A stretch of 64,000 bases of DNA. Source: Sphingobacterium yanglingense (GTDB taxonomy: Bacteria; Bacteroidota; Bacteroidia; Sphingobacteriales; Sphingobacteriaceae). Shown here piece by piece: positions 53,042 to 60,900 of the stretch. Location of the stretch: positions 124,001 to 188,000 of the forward strand of contig NZ_SNYV01000011.1 of NCBI RefSeq assembly GCF_004363245.1, given 5' to 3'. The position numbers were made by a program, and so were the translations under genes. Position 1 is the stretch's first letter; each line of letters begins with the position of its first letter. Below the pieces are notes generated by a model. It did no database searches. It was not told where the DNA came from and worked only from the letters and a program-made list of their open reading frames with translations.

Positions 53042-53241
53042 AATTCGGTTTAAATAAATTAAAAGCTTTGTCTAAGTGGTCTTTGCTGTAAGTTAGCAAT
53101 AAACATCTACAAATGGAATGAAAAAGTGTCAGTTTATTTTCCCGGAGATGTCGAAGGTGTATATTTTCAAGATAGGTTGAAGTTGCTTTCTTAAGGTTAC
53201 CTTTTGTTAACGAATGGGATTAACAGTAAACCAGTATCAGT

Positions 53242-53604
53242 ATGTTTATAGCAGCTTTGAAACTATTTATTACACAGTGCCTTATTTTTTGGCTAATTCT
53301 GTTCCCGATGTGGTATATATTTATTGATACTGATACAATATATTTGCTGTTATCCCAAATAGCTTTTCTAATATTCGGCTTATTATTTTTTTTAATGGGA
53401 TATGTCATATTTGGGTTTTGGAAATTGCGCCCCAAACTATTCTCTGTTTTATCAGGTTTTTTACCTTTACTTTTCCCCTTTTTTATGTTCCCTATAAAAA
53501 TTAGCGATCGACTAATAGTATTTTCCGTGTCTCTAGTGGCGATGCTTTGTATATCTTACTTTTTTCTTTGGTTTAGAGACAAGAGGAAAGAGCCAGCAGA
53601 GTGA
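53242..53604 (+). CDS. Unassigned small membrane protein, 120 aa
   Basis: 120 residues with four predicted membrane segments (near 5-27, 33-58, 65-90 and 92-112) and a short charged C-terminal end (FRDKRKEPAE). No recognised family. It is alone in its direction in this gap, 200 bases from the divergent GMC operon. Confidence 0.6.
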   Translation: MFIAALKLFITQCLIFWLILFPMWYIFIDTDTIYLLLSQIAFLIFGLLFFLMGYVIFGFWKLRPKLFSVLSGFLPLLFPFFMFPIKISDRLIVFSVSLVAMLCISYFFLWFRDKRKEPAE

Positions 53605-53706
53605 ATTATATTCTTTTTCATTATCTCCATCTTGTTTCAGATTTAGCGATTCTTTGTATCTTCGCACTTGATTATATTCCTGTAATCTTTGCTTGAAACT
53701 ATTAAT

Positions 53707-54369
53707 ATGGATATATTTTTTGAATTTTTAAACAACCTTTCCAATCCGGATTGGATCGTATCGCATGGAGGATTGTATCTTTTGTTGTTTATTGTTTTTG
53801 CCGAAACAGGAATTATGATTGGATTCTTACTTCCTGGAGATCCTCTACTTTTTATCGCTGGAATGATTGTCTCCAATATGACACTTTCTCCAGGAGCCGA
53901 ATTGCCTACACTCTTAAGTTGGATCTTGCTTATCTCACTTTCTGCCGTTTTGGGTAATTTTTTGGGCTATTGGTGCGGTAAGGTTTTTGGCACCCGCATA
54001 ATGGGAATGAAAGATACCTGGTTTTTCAAAAGGCACTATATTGTTAAAGCCCAGGAGTTCTACGAAAAGCGAGGCGGTGGTGCGATTGTTTTGGCTAGAT
54101 TTCTTCCGGTCGTGCGTACATTCGCACCCATCGTGGCTGGTATTGTAAAGATGGACTTTAAGAAATTTGTCATTTATAATATCCTCGGTGCGGTTATATG
54201 GGCCGGAAGTTTGATGACCTTAGGTTATTTGCTGGGTGAAAATCCGTGGGTACAACGTAATCTAGAGTTCGTTATCTTGGGGATAGTACTCCTTGCAACT
54301 GCTCCTGTCATCTTAAAAGCCGTTGTTGGGAGGGGCAAAGTAAAGACTTCGGTTCGTGATGCTGATTAG
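53707..54369 (+). CDS. DedA-family membrane protein
   Basis: 220 residues from the ATG at 53707 (MDIFFEFLNNL). Typical DedA features: an N-terminal half-helix region, GIMIGFLLPGDPLLFIAGMIVSN, the glycine-rich NFLGYWCGKVFG, and the ARFLPVVRTFAPIVAGIVKMDFKKFVIYNILGAVIWA segment with conserved arginine and proline. DedA proteins are flippase-type proteins of the inner membrane linked to phospholipid recycling and membrane stress. Followed after 69 bases by a NUDIX gene in the same direction. Confidence 0.88.
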   Translation: MDIFFEFLNNLSNPDWIVSHGGLYLLLFIVFAETGIMIGFLLPGDPLLFIAGMIVSNMTLSPGAELPTLLSWILLISLSAVLGNFLGYWCGKVFGTRIMGMKDTWFFKRHYIVKAQEFYEKRGGGAIVLARFLPVVRTFAPIVAGIVKMDFKKFVIYNILGAVIWAGSLMTLGYLLGENPWVQRNLEFVILGIVLLATAPVILKAVVGRGKVKTSVRDAD

Positions 54370-54438
54370 CCAACAGCCTATCTTTTTTGATTAGCGTTCT
54401 TCCTATTTATTTACACTTTAATAAAGCATCATTAGACA

Positions 54439-55017
54439 ATGATAGATAATATAAAGATCTTAGAGACCGAAATTCTGTCCGACAATTGGTACATCCTTAA
54501 AAAGATAACCTACGAATATGTTAAAAAGGATGGCAGCAGATCGACCCAGAGCAGAGAATCTTATGACAGAGGTAATGGTGCGACGATTTTACTTTATAAC
54601 AAATTACAAAAGACAGTCATACTGACCAGGCAATTTCGCTTACCGACATTTGTTAACGGCAATGAGTCAGGTATGTTGATCGAATCTTGTGCAGGCCTGT
54701 TGGACAAAGACAATGCAGAAGATTGCATCAGAAGAGAAACCGAAGAAGAGACGGGCTATAAAATTACTGATGTCCAAAAGATTTTTGAAGCCTATATGTC
54801 ACCGGGTTCAGTCACCGAAATTTTATATTTCTTTATCGCTGAATATTCGAAAGAGATGAAGGTCACCGATGGTGGTGGTCTTGAAGAAGAGGAAGAAAAT
54901 ATTGAAGTGTTAGAACTGGGAATTGAGGAAGCGATGAATATGCTCAAGTCCGGAGAAATAAAAGATGCTAAGACAATTATGCTTCTTCAATACATTAAGC
55001 TTAATAATATTTTATAG
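54439..55017 (+). CDS. nudK: NUDIX hydrolase, GDP-mannose pyrophosphatase NudK type
   Basis: 192 residues. The Nudix box is [22 protein letters not shown] (about 87-108, spacing G-x5-E-x7-REUxEExGU with a small variation at the first Glu position). The N-terminal [39 protein letters not shown] and the [18 protein letters not shown] segment fit the NudK group, which hydrolyses GDP-mannose and similar sugar nucleotides. The first glutamate of the box is Asp here, so activity is likely but not certain. Cytoplasmic. Confidence 0.78.
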   Translation: MIDNIKILETEILSDNWYILKKITYEYVKKDGSRSTQSRESYDRGNGATILLYNKLQKTVILTRQFRLPTFVNGNESGMLIESCAGLLDKDNAEDCIRRETEEETGYKITDVQKIFEAYMSPGSVTEILYFFIAEYSKEMKVTDGGGLEEEEENIEVLELGIEEAMNMLKSGEIKDAKTIMLLQYIKLNNIL

Positions 55018-55157
55018 CCACTTGTTTTCTATCTCTTTTTACCTTTCTCTCAGACCACAGAAGGCTCTGGACCTATAGAATATACGCGCTTCTGTTTTTA
55101 ATGATTAATAGAGGAGCGAGGATAATGGGATTATCAAAATGCCACGTGCCTAAATCT

Positions 55158-56177
55158 TTATTCCTCCTCTCCGTAAACTACTCCCTGTTCTCTAAGTACA
55201 TTTTTCTCTCTTTCTATTTCTGCTTCGAGTTCTTCCTCCGATGGGAGGTAGGGTAGATATTTGCTTGCAAATAATTGCTTATTCTCGTTCAACACTGAAT
55301 ATTTAGCAATAGTGCGATCTGTTTCCGTACACAGTAGTAATCCTATGGTGGGGTTGTCATCTTCTTTTCTTTCCAAATCGTCAAACATGCGGACATACAT
55401 ATCCAATTGACCGATATCCTGGTGTGTAATCTTGTCTGTTTTCAGTTCAATCACGACGAAGCATTTTAAAATATAGTTGTAGAATACCAAGTCAATGAAA
55501 AAGTCGGTTGTCTCCGTACGGATATACTTTTGTCGCGCAACAAAAGCAAAACCTTTGCCCAGTTCTAGTAGAAACTGTTGGAGATTATCTATTAGCAATT
55601 GTTCAAGTTGCCTCTCTGTGTAGGCACGATTAGTGGGAATGTTCAAGAACTCAAGTACTGTGGGGTTACGTATAAAGTCACGGCTATCAGGTTTTATATC
55701 CTTTATGTTTTCAACCATTTCATCAATGACAGGCTGTTTATTTGTTGAGGATACTAAACGTTGATAGTAGAGTGTATTTATATTACGTTCCAGTCGCCGC
55801 ACACCCCAATTTTGTTCAGCCGCTTCTTTTAGATAATACTTTCGTGCATTAACGTCAATCACTCTTGTAATAGTCCGAATATGAGACCATTCCAATTTGG
55901 CACACGCGTGTGCCAAATCTTTCCATTCGGGAAAAGTTAGATAACATTTGCGCATATCCCGCAATGTTCGGGTGCTGAATCCAGTACCTAGACCATTTGA
56001 TAGATTCTGCAGTACTTCCTTGCCATAAGTAGCTCGATTTTGTCCTTGCTGCTCTTTTTCTACTATGCGTCTTCCTATTTCCCAATAGCATTCTATCATC
56101 GTGTAGGAGGTCGCGGCATAGACTTTTTCTCTTGCCTTTTCAAGTAGAATCTTTATTTCTTGAACAAATTCTTTCAT
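55158..56177 (-). CDS. DUF1016/YhcG-type PD-(D/E)XK nuclease
   Basis: 339 residues in two parts. The N-terminal DUF1016 region (VYAATSYTMIECYWEIGRRIVEKEQQGQNRATYGKEVLQNLS, about 15-60) is helical. The C-terminal YhcG nuclease domain begins near residue 150 (DSRDFIRNPTVLEFLNIPTNRAYTERQLEQLLIDNLQQFLLELGKGFAFVARQKYIRTETTDFFIDLVFYNYILKCFVVIELKTDK) with the catalytic D...ELK signature of PD-(D/E)XK nucleases. It looks intact. Members occur near restriction and mobile loci; the following region is full of nuclease remnants. Confidence 0.85.
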   Translation of the reverse strand: MKEFVQEIKILLEKAREKVYAATSYTMIECYWEIGRRIVEKEQQGQNRATYGKEVLQNLSNGLGTGFSTRTLRDMRKCYLTFPEWKDLAHACAKLEWSHIRTITRVIDVNARKYYLKEAAEQNWGVRRLERNINTLYYQRLVSSTNKQPVIDEMVENIKDIKPDSRDFIRNPTVLEFLNIPTNRAYTERQLEQLLIDNLQQFLLELGKGFAFVARQKYIRTETTDFFIDLVFYNYILKCFVVIELKTDKITHQDIGQLDMYVRMFDDLERKEDDNPTIGLLLCTETDRTIAKYSVLNENKQLFASKYLPYLPSEEELEAEIEREKNVLREQGVVYGEEE

Positions 56178-56209
56178 GGCTCTTATGTGTTAAAAATTGC
56201 TCTTGTTTT

Positions 56210-56320
56210 TTACTTCTCCCTTTTATTACTTGCTGCTTTAGTTTCCTCTGGGGCTATCGTAATATCTACAACAACTGAATCGAATAGCTTGGGTCTGAAT
56301 ATAAGTTTACGAATAATGTA
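56210..56320 (-). pseudogene. Conserved tail of an unidentified ORF (copy A)
   Basis: On the minus strand the frame ends YIIRKLIFRPKLFDSVVVDI and then TIAPEETKAASNKREK-stop. A TGA in the same frame just upstream leaves only 36 codons. Copy B at 56980-57075 has a closely related ending (PKLFETVVVDIVLAEEETKAASN), so both are eroded copies of one gene type. I do not recognise the family. Confidence 0.5.
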
Positions 56321-56402
56321 TCAACACCTAAGATATTGATATTCCGTCTCCTTAGACTACCTAAAGCTATTAAAAGATTTATGAATAATCAACTATTTTT
56401 GA

Positions 56403-56498
56403 AAAATAGAGCTACCTATAGTCGATATTGCCAAACGTACTGGACTTTCTGCAGAAGAATCCCGAAGGGCTCTACGAAGTAAAATTGAGAAGCTCTAG
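56403..56498 (+). pseudogene. Rpn/PD-(D/E)XK transposase-nuclease C-terminal tail (copy A)
   Basis: The frame, preceded directly by a TGA, reads KIELPIVDIAKRTGLSAEES and then RRALRSKIEKL-stop, a typical C-terminal tail of Rpn-type transposase/nuclease proteins. Only 31 codons remain. Confidence 0.5.
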
Positions 56499-56523
56499 AC
56501 AGAGCCTATGATATAACATATCG

Positions 56524-56612
56524 AGCCGTTCTAGATTTGGAACGGCTTTTTTGTATCTCCATATCTCTGCTTATTTTTAAAGGGAGTAGGAGCTGGGGCA
56601 AGTGTAGAAGGT
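56524..56612. repeat. 89-bp direct repeat, copy A (with terminator-like hairpin)
   Basis: Closely matches copy B at 57547-57635, with single-base differences. The first part is a hairpin (56524-56531 with 56540-56547) followed by a T-run. Both copies lie just after Rpn tails, so the repeat is the 3' flank of the duplicated gene. Confidence 0.75.
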
Positions 56613-56660
56613 GTAATCAAGGGGTAGGTACTTTAGATATTGAATCGCCAACATGGAGGC

Positions 56661-56885
56661 CTACATTTTAATTATGGCGAATTCGCCGTAATTAAAATCT
56701 GGATTGTATACACTGTCCCATATTCCGAGATACTCGATAGTGTTTCTGTTACGAAGCCAATCTGAAATAAAGAAATCGCCATCTTTGGCTTTTAACATAT
56801 CTGTCAATGAAATATATTCTTTTTCATTGTCCAATATGATAGTTATTTCTTTGCCCTCTACGTTAATCTTTTTGTTCTTGCTCAT
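56661..56885 (-). pseudogene. Truncated KilA-N domain protein (74 aa)
   Basis: The protein starts VEGKEITIILDNEKEYISLTDMLKAKDGD, then FFISDWLRNRNTIEYLGIWDSVYNPDFNYGEF, which is the beginning of a KilA-N DNA-binding domain. The normal domain continues another 60-100 residues, but here the frame ends after GEFAIIKM. It is taken as a 3'-truncated gene. Confidence 0.65.
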
Positions 56886-56979
56886 AACTCAATTATATTT
56901 ATAATAGCGTTGTTAAGCTAAGATACATATAAAAACCGAATTACTAAAAATATTAGTTTCGTTTTTTGTGTCAGGTTTT

Positions 56980-57075
56980 TTATTCCCTCTTCTTCTGTTT
57001 ATTGCTGGCAGCCTTAGTCTCCTCCTCAGCTAGCACAATATCTACCACTACAGTCTCGAATAGCTTGGGGGCGTG
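56980..57075 (-). pseudogene. Conserved tail of an unidentified ORF (copy B)
   Basis: HAPKLFETVVVDIVLAEEET followed by KAASNKQKKRE-stop on the minus strand, with a TGA immediately upstream in frame. It matches copy A at 56210-56320 over about 26 residues. Confidence 0.5.
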
Positions 57076-57115
57076 TCATCCGTTCTTTTCTCAGGTTGCT
57101 TTTTGTGATGTATGA

Positions 57116-57514
57116 CGATTTACAGGACACCACTCGAGGATAGTGACGCTAGCGGTGATGATAAAGCGTAGGATGGATAAGCACACCCGTCAAGGCTTGT
57201 ATAATTTTTTGACTTACTACGTAAGTTTTGATAATCAGGGTAGTTTGAGTATCTTTGAGGAAGAAATAAAAGAAAATCCCAAAGGGCTCTTGATGGCCAT
57301 ATAAAATAAACATTATCATCAAAACTTAGGAAGGAGCGACATTATGGGCACTCAAGAATATTTATTGGATAAGGCCAAAAAGGAAGGTAAAATTGCTGGT
57401 AAACTAGAAGGCAAAATAGAAATGCTCAAAGAGCTAGGCTTCACTATTGCTCAGGTCTGTGAAAAACTAGGATTGACTAAACCTGAGGTCGAGAAATATT
57501 TTAAAGGGGCATAA
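57116..57514 (+). pseudogene. Rpn/PD-(D/E)XK transposase-nuclease remnant (copy B), interrupted by a stop
   Basis: An open frame (57116-57301) reads LAVMIKRRMDKHTRQGLYNFLTYYVSFDNQGSLSIFEEE, typical of the later half of Rpn-type proteins. A TAA at 57302-57304 interrupts it. The same frame is then open to 57514 and gives the Rpn C-terminal region, MGTQEYLLDKAKKEGKIAGKLEGKIEMLKELGFTIAQVCEKLGL. The N-terminal nuclease core is missing. Confidence 0.6.
57344..57514 (+). CDS. Small ORF on the Rpn C-terminal region (56 aa)
   Basis: ATG at 57344 to TAA at 57514, in frame with the interrupted Rpn remnant. A purine-rich GGAAGGAG lies 9 bases before the ATG, an unusually strong Shine-Dalgarno for this phylum. 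The protein is lysine-rich and helical, corresponding to the C-terminal part of Rpn proteins. In the enterobacterial Rpn family, small proteins translated from internal starts act as antitoxins; whether this one is translated is unknown. Confidence 0.3.
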   Translation: MGTQEYLLDKAKKEGKIAGKLEGKIEMLKELGFTIAQVCEKLGLTKPEVEKYFKGA

Positions 57515-57546
57515 GACCAAAAGCTTTAATTCTATAAAGATTACAT

Positions 57547-57635
57547 AGCCGTTCCAGATTTGGAGCGGCTTTTTAGTATCTTCATATTTCTACTTATTTT
57601 TAAAGGGAATAGGAGCTGGGGCAAGTGTAGAAGGT
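57547..57635. repeat. 89-bp direct repeat, copy B (with terminator-like hairpin)
   Basis: Near-identical partner of 56524-56612. Its hairpin is 57547-57555 with 57562-57570 (one G-U), followed by TTTT. Confidence 0.75.
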
Positions 57636-57825
57636 ACTCCTTGCAAAGGAGCACCAGCAAGGGGACGAAACACAGATCAGTAAGCCTGTATCCATGGACC
57701 TACCCGCTGATCTAATGGATATGGCACAGCTGAAACGGTCTTTTGAAAAGCAGGGACTGCGGTTGGTCAAGGAAATCAGAAAAATTGAAGTGGCCATTAT
57801 CACTGATCCTAAAACAACCAACTAA
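57631..57825 (+). pseudogene. TlpA/DUF3738-type protein, C-terminal remnant
   Basis: After a TAG at 57628 the frame is open to TAA at 57825. It reads SMDLPADLMDMAQLKRSFEKQGLRLVKEIRKIEVAIITD, the kind of tail seen at the end of long TlpA-type thioredoxin proteins with a DUF3738-like C-terminus. The N-terminal thioredoxin part is absent. Confidence 0.45.
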
Positions 57826-57835
57826 AGAAACTAAT

Positions 57836-58081
57836 ATGTTTGATGATACGGGATTTGCAATTTTTTTGCAAAACTATCCCTTTGGTTCCTTCGTTTATCA
57901 GCTGGAGAGGATTTACGGTATACCTTTTATTAATAGAAAGAATATAGATAAGTCAGTCTGTATGAGTCTTCCTATAGATTTTCAAAATGCTGAGCGACTC
58001 CAATTCGCCTTTGAAGGACAAGGTTTGAAGTTGAAAAAGGAGAATAGAAAAATTAAGGTTTTGGTAATTTACAAAGCTTGA
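57836..58081 (+). CDS. Short remnant of the same TlpA/DUF3738 tail family (81 aa)
   Basis: MFDDTGFAIFLQNYPFGSFVYQLERIYGIPF precedes SLPIDFQNAERLQFAFEGQGLKLKKENRKIKVLVIYKA, which aligns with the tail at 57694-57825 (LPADLMDMAQLKRSFEKQGLRLVKE). It has a start and stop but no signal peptide or thioredoxin motif. It is either a small paralogue or a piece of a broken gene. Confidence 0.4.
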   Translation: MFDDTGFAIFLQNYPFGSFVYQLERIYGIPFINRKNIDKSVCMSLPIDFQNAERLQFAFEGQGLKLKKENRKIKVLVIYKA

Positions 58082-58175
58082 TATAAGCCTACTATACATT
58101 TTAACTAAATTCGTTTCGAAGTTGCTTTGGATTAAACATCTGTAATATAATAAGATGCAGTGCAACTGTAAAATG

Positions 58176-58210
58176 GGGCTATCTCTATTATTTTGGGATA
58201 GCCCTTTCTA
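58176..58210 (+). terminator. Intrinsic terminator
   Basis: GGGCTATC (58176-58183) pairs with GATAGCCC (58197-58204), then TTTCTATTTC, about 95 bases after the 57836 frame and before the sigma factor gene. Confidence 0.65.
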
Positions 58211-58350
58211 TTTCAAAAGTTTGTTTATTCATACTTAATTGTACGCTTCTAGTCTTTCTATTCTCAAGATATTTAATCGAGTTAAAAAAATAGGACATAG
58301 TACTGTTTTTAAGCCTATAAATTCTTAAACTTGTGCCACTAATCCAGATT

Positions 58351-58911
58351 ATGGGCACTAAGCATACGGACCGAAATAGCGCAACTGACTTTTCTCAGTT
58401 CTTTGATACCTACAAAGAGCAGGTTTATGGCTATGTGCTGACCATCATTAAGGATAAAACAGTAGCCGAGGAAATCACACAAGATGTTTTTATGAAGCTA
58501 TGGACCGTCAGCGACCTGCTGCCCACGATCCGCAATATCGATAATTATATTTTTATCACCGCGCGAAACCGTTCTTTAAATCACCTGCGAAAAGTAAAGC
58601 ACGATCACAAAGCCTTAGAAGAGCTTCGGCGCCATCTTGTAGAAGCCCATAATCCGGTCGAAGAACATGTCTTACTGCGTGATTATGAGCATTTGGTTGA
58701 GCGTGCAATAGCAGGTCTGTCTACCCAAAGGAAGATTGTCTATCAGCTGAGCCGTGACGAAGGATTAAACCTGAACGAGATTGCAGAGCGCTTACAACTC
58801 TCACCCAATACCGTAAAAAACCACCTTATTGCCGCTTTAAAACATATACGTCAGTATCTGGAGCAACACGGAGGGATAGCTATGCTCCTGGCCGTTTTTA
58901 CGTTTTTATAA
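58351..58911 (+). CDS. ECF RNA polymerase sigma factor (second system)
   Basis: 186 residues from the ATG at 58351; an upstream GTG at 58333 adds six residues. Region 2 (FFDTYKEQVYGYVLTIIKDKTVAEEITQDVFMKLWT) and region 4 (LSTQRKIVYQLSRDEGLNLNEIAERLQLSPNTVKNHLIAALKHIR) are clear. The hydrophobic tail (GGIAMLLAVFTFL) is like that of the first system's sigma factor. It heads the operon of FecR, the split receptor and a thioredoxin gene. Confidence 0.92.
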   Translation: MGTKHTDRNSATDFSQFFDTYKEQVYGYVLTIIKDKTVAEEITQDVFMKLWTVSDLLPTIRNIDNYIFITARNRSLNHLRKVKHDHKALEELRRHLVEAHNPVEEHVLLRDYEHLVERAIAGLSTQRKIVYQLSRDEGLNLNEIAERLQLSPNTVKNHLIAALKHIRQYLEQHGGIAMLLAVFTFL

Positions 58912-59023
58912 TTTTTTTTATTTCCGATTAGTCCTAAGGAGACCTCCACGGTGTCTTTAGTATAGATGGCTGTACTACATGGTACCCCTGCTGACTGATT
59001 TTTTAACATCATATAGTTCTGTT

Positions 59024-60025
59024 ATGAAGGACCAACGTATGCAACATATTTTTCGAAAATACCTGGACAATGACTGTACGGACAAAGAACTTGACGAACT
59101 CCTAGATCTACTGGATCAGGAAGACAATACCGTGTTAGATGCTCCTTTACGCCAGTTATGGGAGCGTAAACGCGGATATACTGTGCCGTCCGGACAGATC
59201 GATTGGGATACTATGCAGCAACGGATAGTTGGAAGCAAGCACCCACGAGCTACCGTCCCTCGGTTAAGGAACTGGTATAGTTATGCCGCTGCAATACTAT
59301 TAATTTCTTTTTCGTTTGGTGCTTATCTCTGGTATAAAAATCAAGCTTCACACCTTGAGCTATTGGTCGAATCGGTCGTGCCCATCGTACAGCGGGACAC
59401 CATTATGCTTATGGATGGCAGTCGTGTAATTCTCAATGCAGGAAGCAGTTTGCGCTATCCCGAGCGGTTCAGCGTTACTATGCGTGAGGTGTATCTAGAA
59501 GGAGAGGGCTACTTTGAGGTAACGAAAGACGCCGGCAAACCATTTATCGTACATGCAGGGCCACTAAAGACTAAAGTATTGGGGACCTCTTTCAATATTA
59601 ATGCGTATGCCGGACAGTCAAAAATGGAAGTTTCGGTACTCACAGGAAAGGTTCAGGTCGAAGAAACCAACAGTGGAAGATCCGTAGATCTGTTGCCCCA
59701 CGAGAAGGTACGATATACAATAGCGGATGATAAATTTGCCAAAATAGAGGCGGCTGATATAAAGAAGGATCTCGCTTGGAATACCGGCCGACTGGCTTTT
59801 GAAGATGCGCCACTCAGCGATATTGTCCAACAATATTATAGGCGGTATGGAAAGAAAATAGAAATAGAAAGTGAAAGCTTAAAGTCCTGTCGATTGAGCC
59901 TCGTATTTGACAAGGAAAGTCCTCAGGAGATTCTCAAGATGATTGCTCTATTGACCAACGCCGGTGTTAAAGAAGAGGGCAGTAAAGTGGTTCTGTACGG
60001 TAAAGGCTGTAGTGGTTTGGAATAG
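59024..60025 (+). CDS. FecR-family anti-sigma factor (second system)
   Basis: 333 residues from the ATG at 59024; a longer frame starts at 58979 and a shorter one at 59039. N-terminal MQHIFRKYLDNDCTDKELDELLDLLD, one membrane segment (about 88-106, YAAAILLISFSFGAYLWY), then the FecR domain (RDTIMLMDGSRVILNAGSSLRYPE, EGEGYFEVTKDAGKPFIVHAG, TKVLGTSFNINAY) and a DUF4974 tail (LAFEDAPLSDIVQQYYRRYGKKIEIE). It follows its sigma factor after 112 bases and would respond to the STN domain encoded at 60313. Confidence 0.92.
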   Translation: MKDQRMQHIFRKYLDNDCTDKELDELLDLLDQEDNTVLDAPLRQLWERKRGYTVPSGQIDWDTMQQRIVGSKHPRATVPRLRNWYSYAAAILLISFSFGAYLWYKNQASHLELLVESVVPIVQRDTIMLMDGSRVILNAGSSLRYPERFSVTMREVYLEGEGYFEVTKDAGKPFIVHAGPLKTKVLGTSFNINAYAGQSKMEVSVLTGKVQVEETNSGRSVDLLPHEKVRYTIADDKFAKIEAADIKKDLAWNTGRLAFEDAPLSDIVQQYYRRYGKKIEIESESLKSCRLSLVFDKESPQEILKMIALLTNAGVKEEGSKVVLYGKGCSGLE

Positions 60026-60214
60026 CAGAAATATGTTTAACAGCAACCTAATATAATCAGTAATATATGGACGGATAAGAAAGTGTGATATACAAAAGGG
60101 GAGCATGCGCTCTGACCTGCATACCCCCTGAGTTTTGGCTAGCTAGGCTAGCACGAAACAACCGTGAGAAATACCCTAACACGATTATTTATTGTAATTA
60201 AACAACATACAAAC

Positions 60215-60299
60215 CTACATAAATTCAAGGCTAAAAGCAATTTCATTGCTCTGCCTCTTCAATGAATTTATGTAGTTCTCCTCGTCTTTGAGGAGTTTT
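60215..60299 (+). promoter_or_regulatory. Structured leader: long hairpin plus terminator-like stem before the STN gene
   Basis: CTACATAAATTCA (60215-60227) pairs perfectly with TGAATTTATGTAG (60263-60275). Inside it AGGC can pair with GCCT and AGCAAT with ATTGCT. Directly after comes a second stem, CTCCTC (60278-60283) with GAGGAG (60290-60295), followed by TTTTA. The structure lies 13 bases before the 60313 start and looks like an attenuator or leader RNA. Function not known. Confidence 0.5.
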
Positions 60300-60312
60300 A
60301 AATAGAGGAAAC

Positions 60313-60900
60313 ATGGTAAAAAAAACTTTATCCATAGCGACTTATTGCTGGACGATTATGAAGTGGACAACAATTATATATACCTGTATTGCAGTCTTGT
60401 TGCTGAGTGCCAAGGCCAATGAAAGCAGTGGTCAGGTCAATTTTGATAGCAAAGTACTGCTCAAAGAGGAGACAATCAGCTTAAAGGCTAGCCTGAAAAA
60501 GATCAGCAAACAGACAGGCGTCGATTTCGCATACAACAACCAGTTTATGCCATTGAGCAAAAGCATAACCTGGACAAAAGAGACCAACGACCTAGGCGAA
60601 GCATTGGACAGGTTGACACAGGTATTCGATTTAGAATATCGGGTAGTGGGCAAGACATTGCTGCTCTTACCCAAAGAAGAAGCTAGCCAAGGTATTGTAC
60701 CACAACAAGTGGAGATTAAGCGTTACACCGATGCGGATAAGCAGGAGGATGTGATCGAAGGTATCATATTCAATGCAGAGACCAAGGAACCTATAGAAGG
60801 CGCCACTGTGGAATTGGTACGACTCCGACTCCGAACCCAAACTGATGCGAAGGGACATTTTAGGATGGCAGTGCCGGTAGGAAAGGGGGAGAGAAGATGA
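60313..60900 (+). CDS. STN domain plus the first half of a carboxypeptidase-like domain (split SusC N-terminus)
   Basis: 195 residues (internal start at 60358 is possible). A signal peptide (to about residue 39, SGQ) precedes an STN domain (about 50-130, LKKISKQTGVDFAYNN, then DRLTQVFDLEYRVVGKTLLLLP). The carboxypeptidase-regulatory-like domain starts (EGIIFNAETKEPIEGATVELVRLRLRTQTDAKGHFRMAVP) and stops after GKGERR. The usual next strand (D-x-L-x-I-x-x-I-G-Y) is missing here, but an equivalent occurs in the gene at 62201. Its stop overlaps the following thioredoxin gene by 4 bases (ATGA). In normal SusC proteins this is one chain with the barrel. Confidence 0.8.
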   Translation: MVKKTLSIATYCWTIMKWTTIIYTCIAVLLLSAKANESSGQVNFDSKVLLKEETISLKASLKKISKQTGVDFAYNNQFMPLSKSITWTKETNDLGEALDRLTQVFDLEYRVVGKTLLLLPKEEASQGIVPQQVEIKRYTDADKQEDVIEGIIFNAETKEPIEGATVELVRLRLRTQTDAKGHFRMAVPVGKGERR

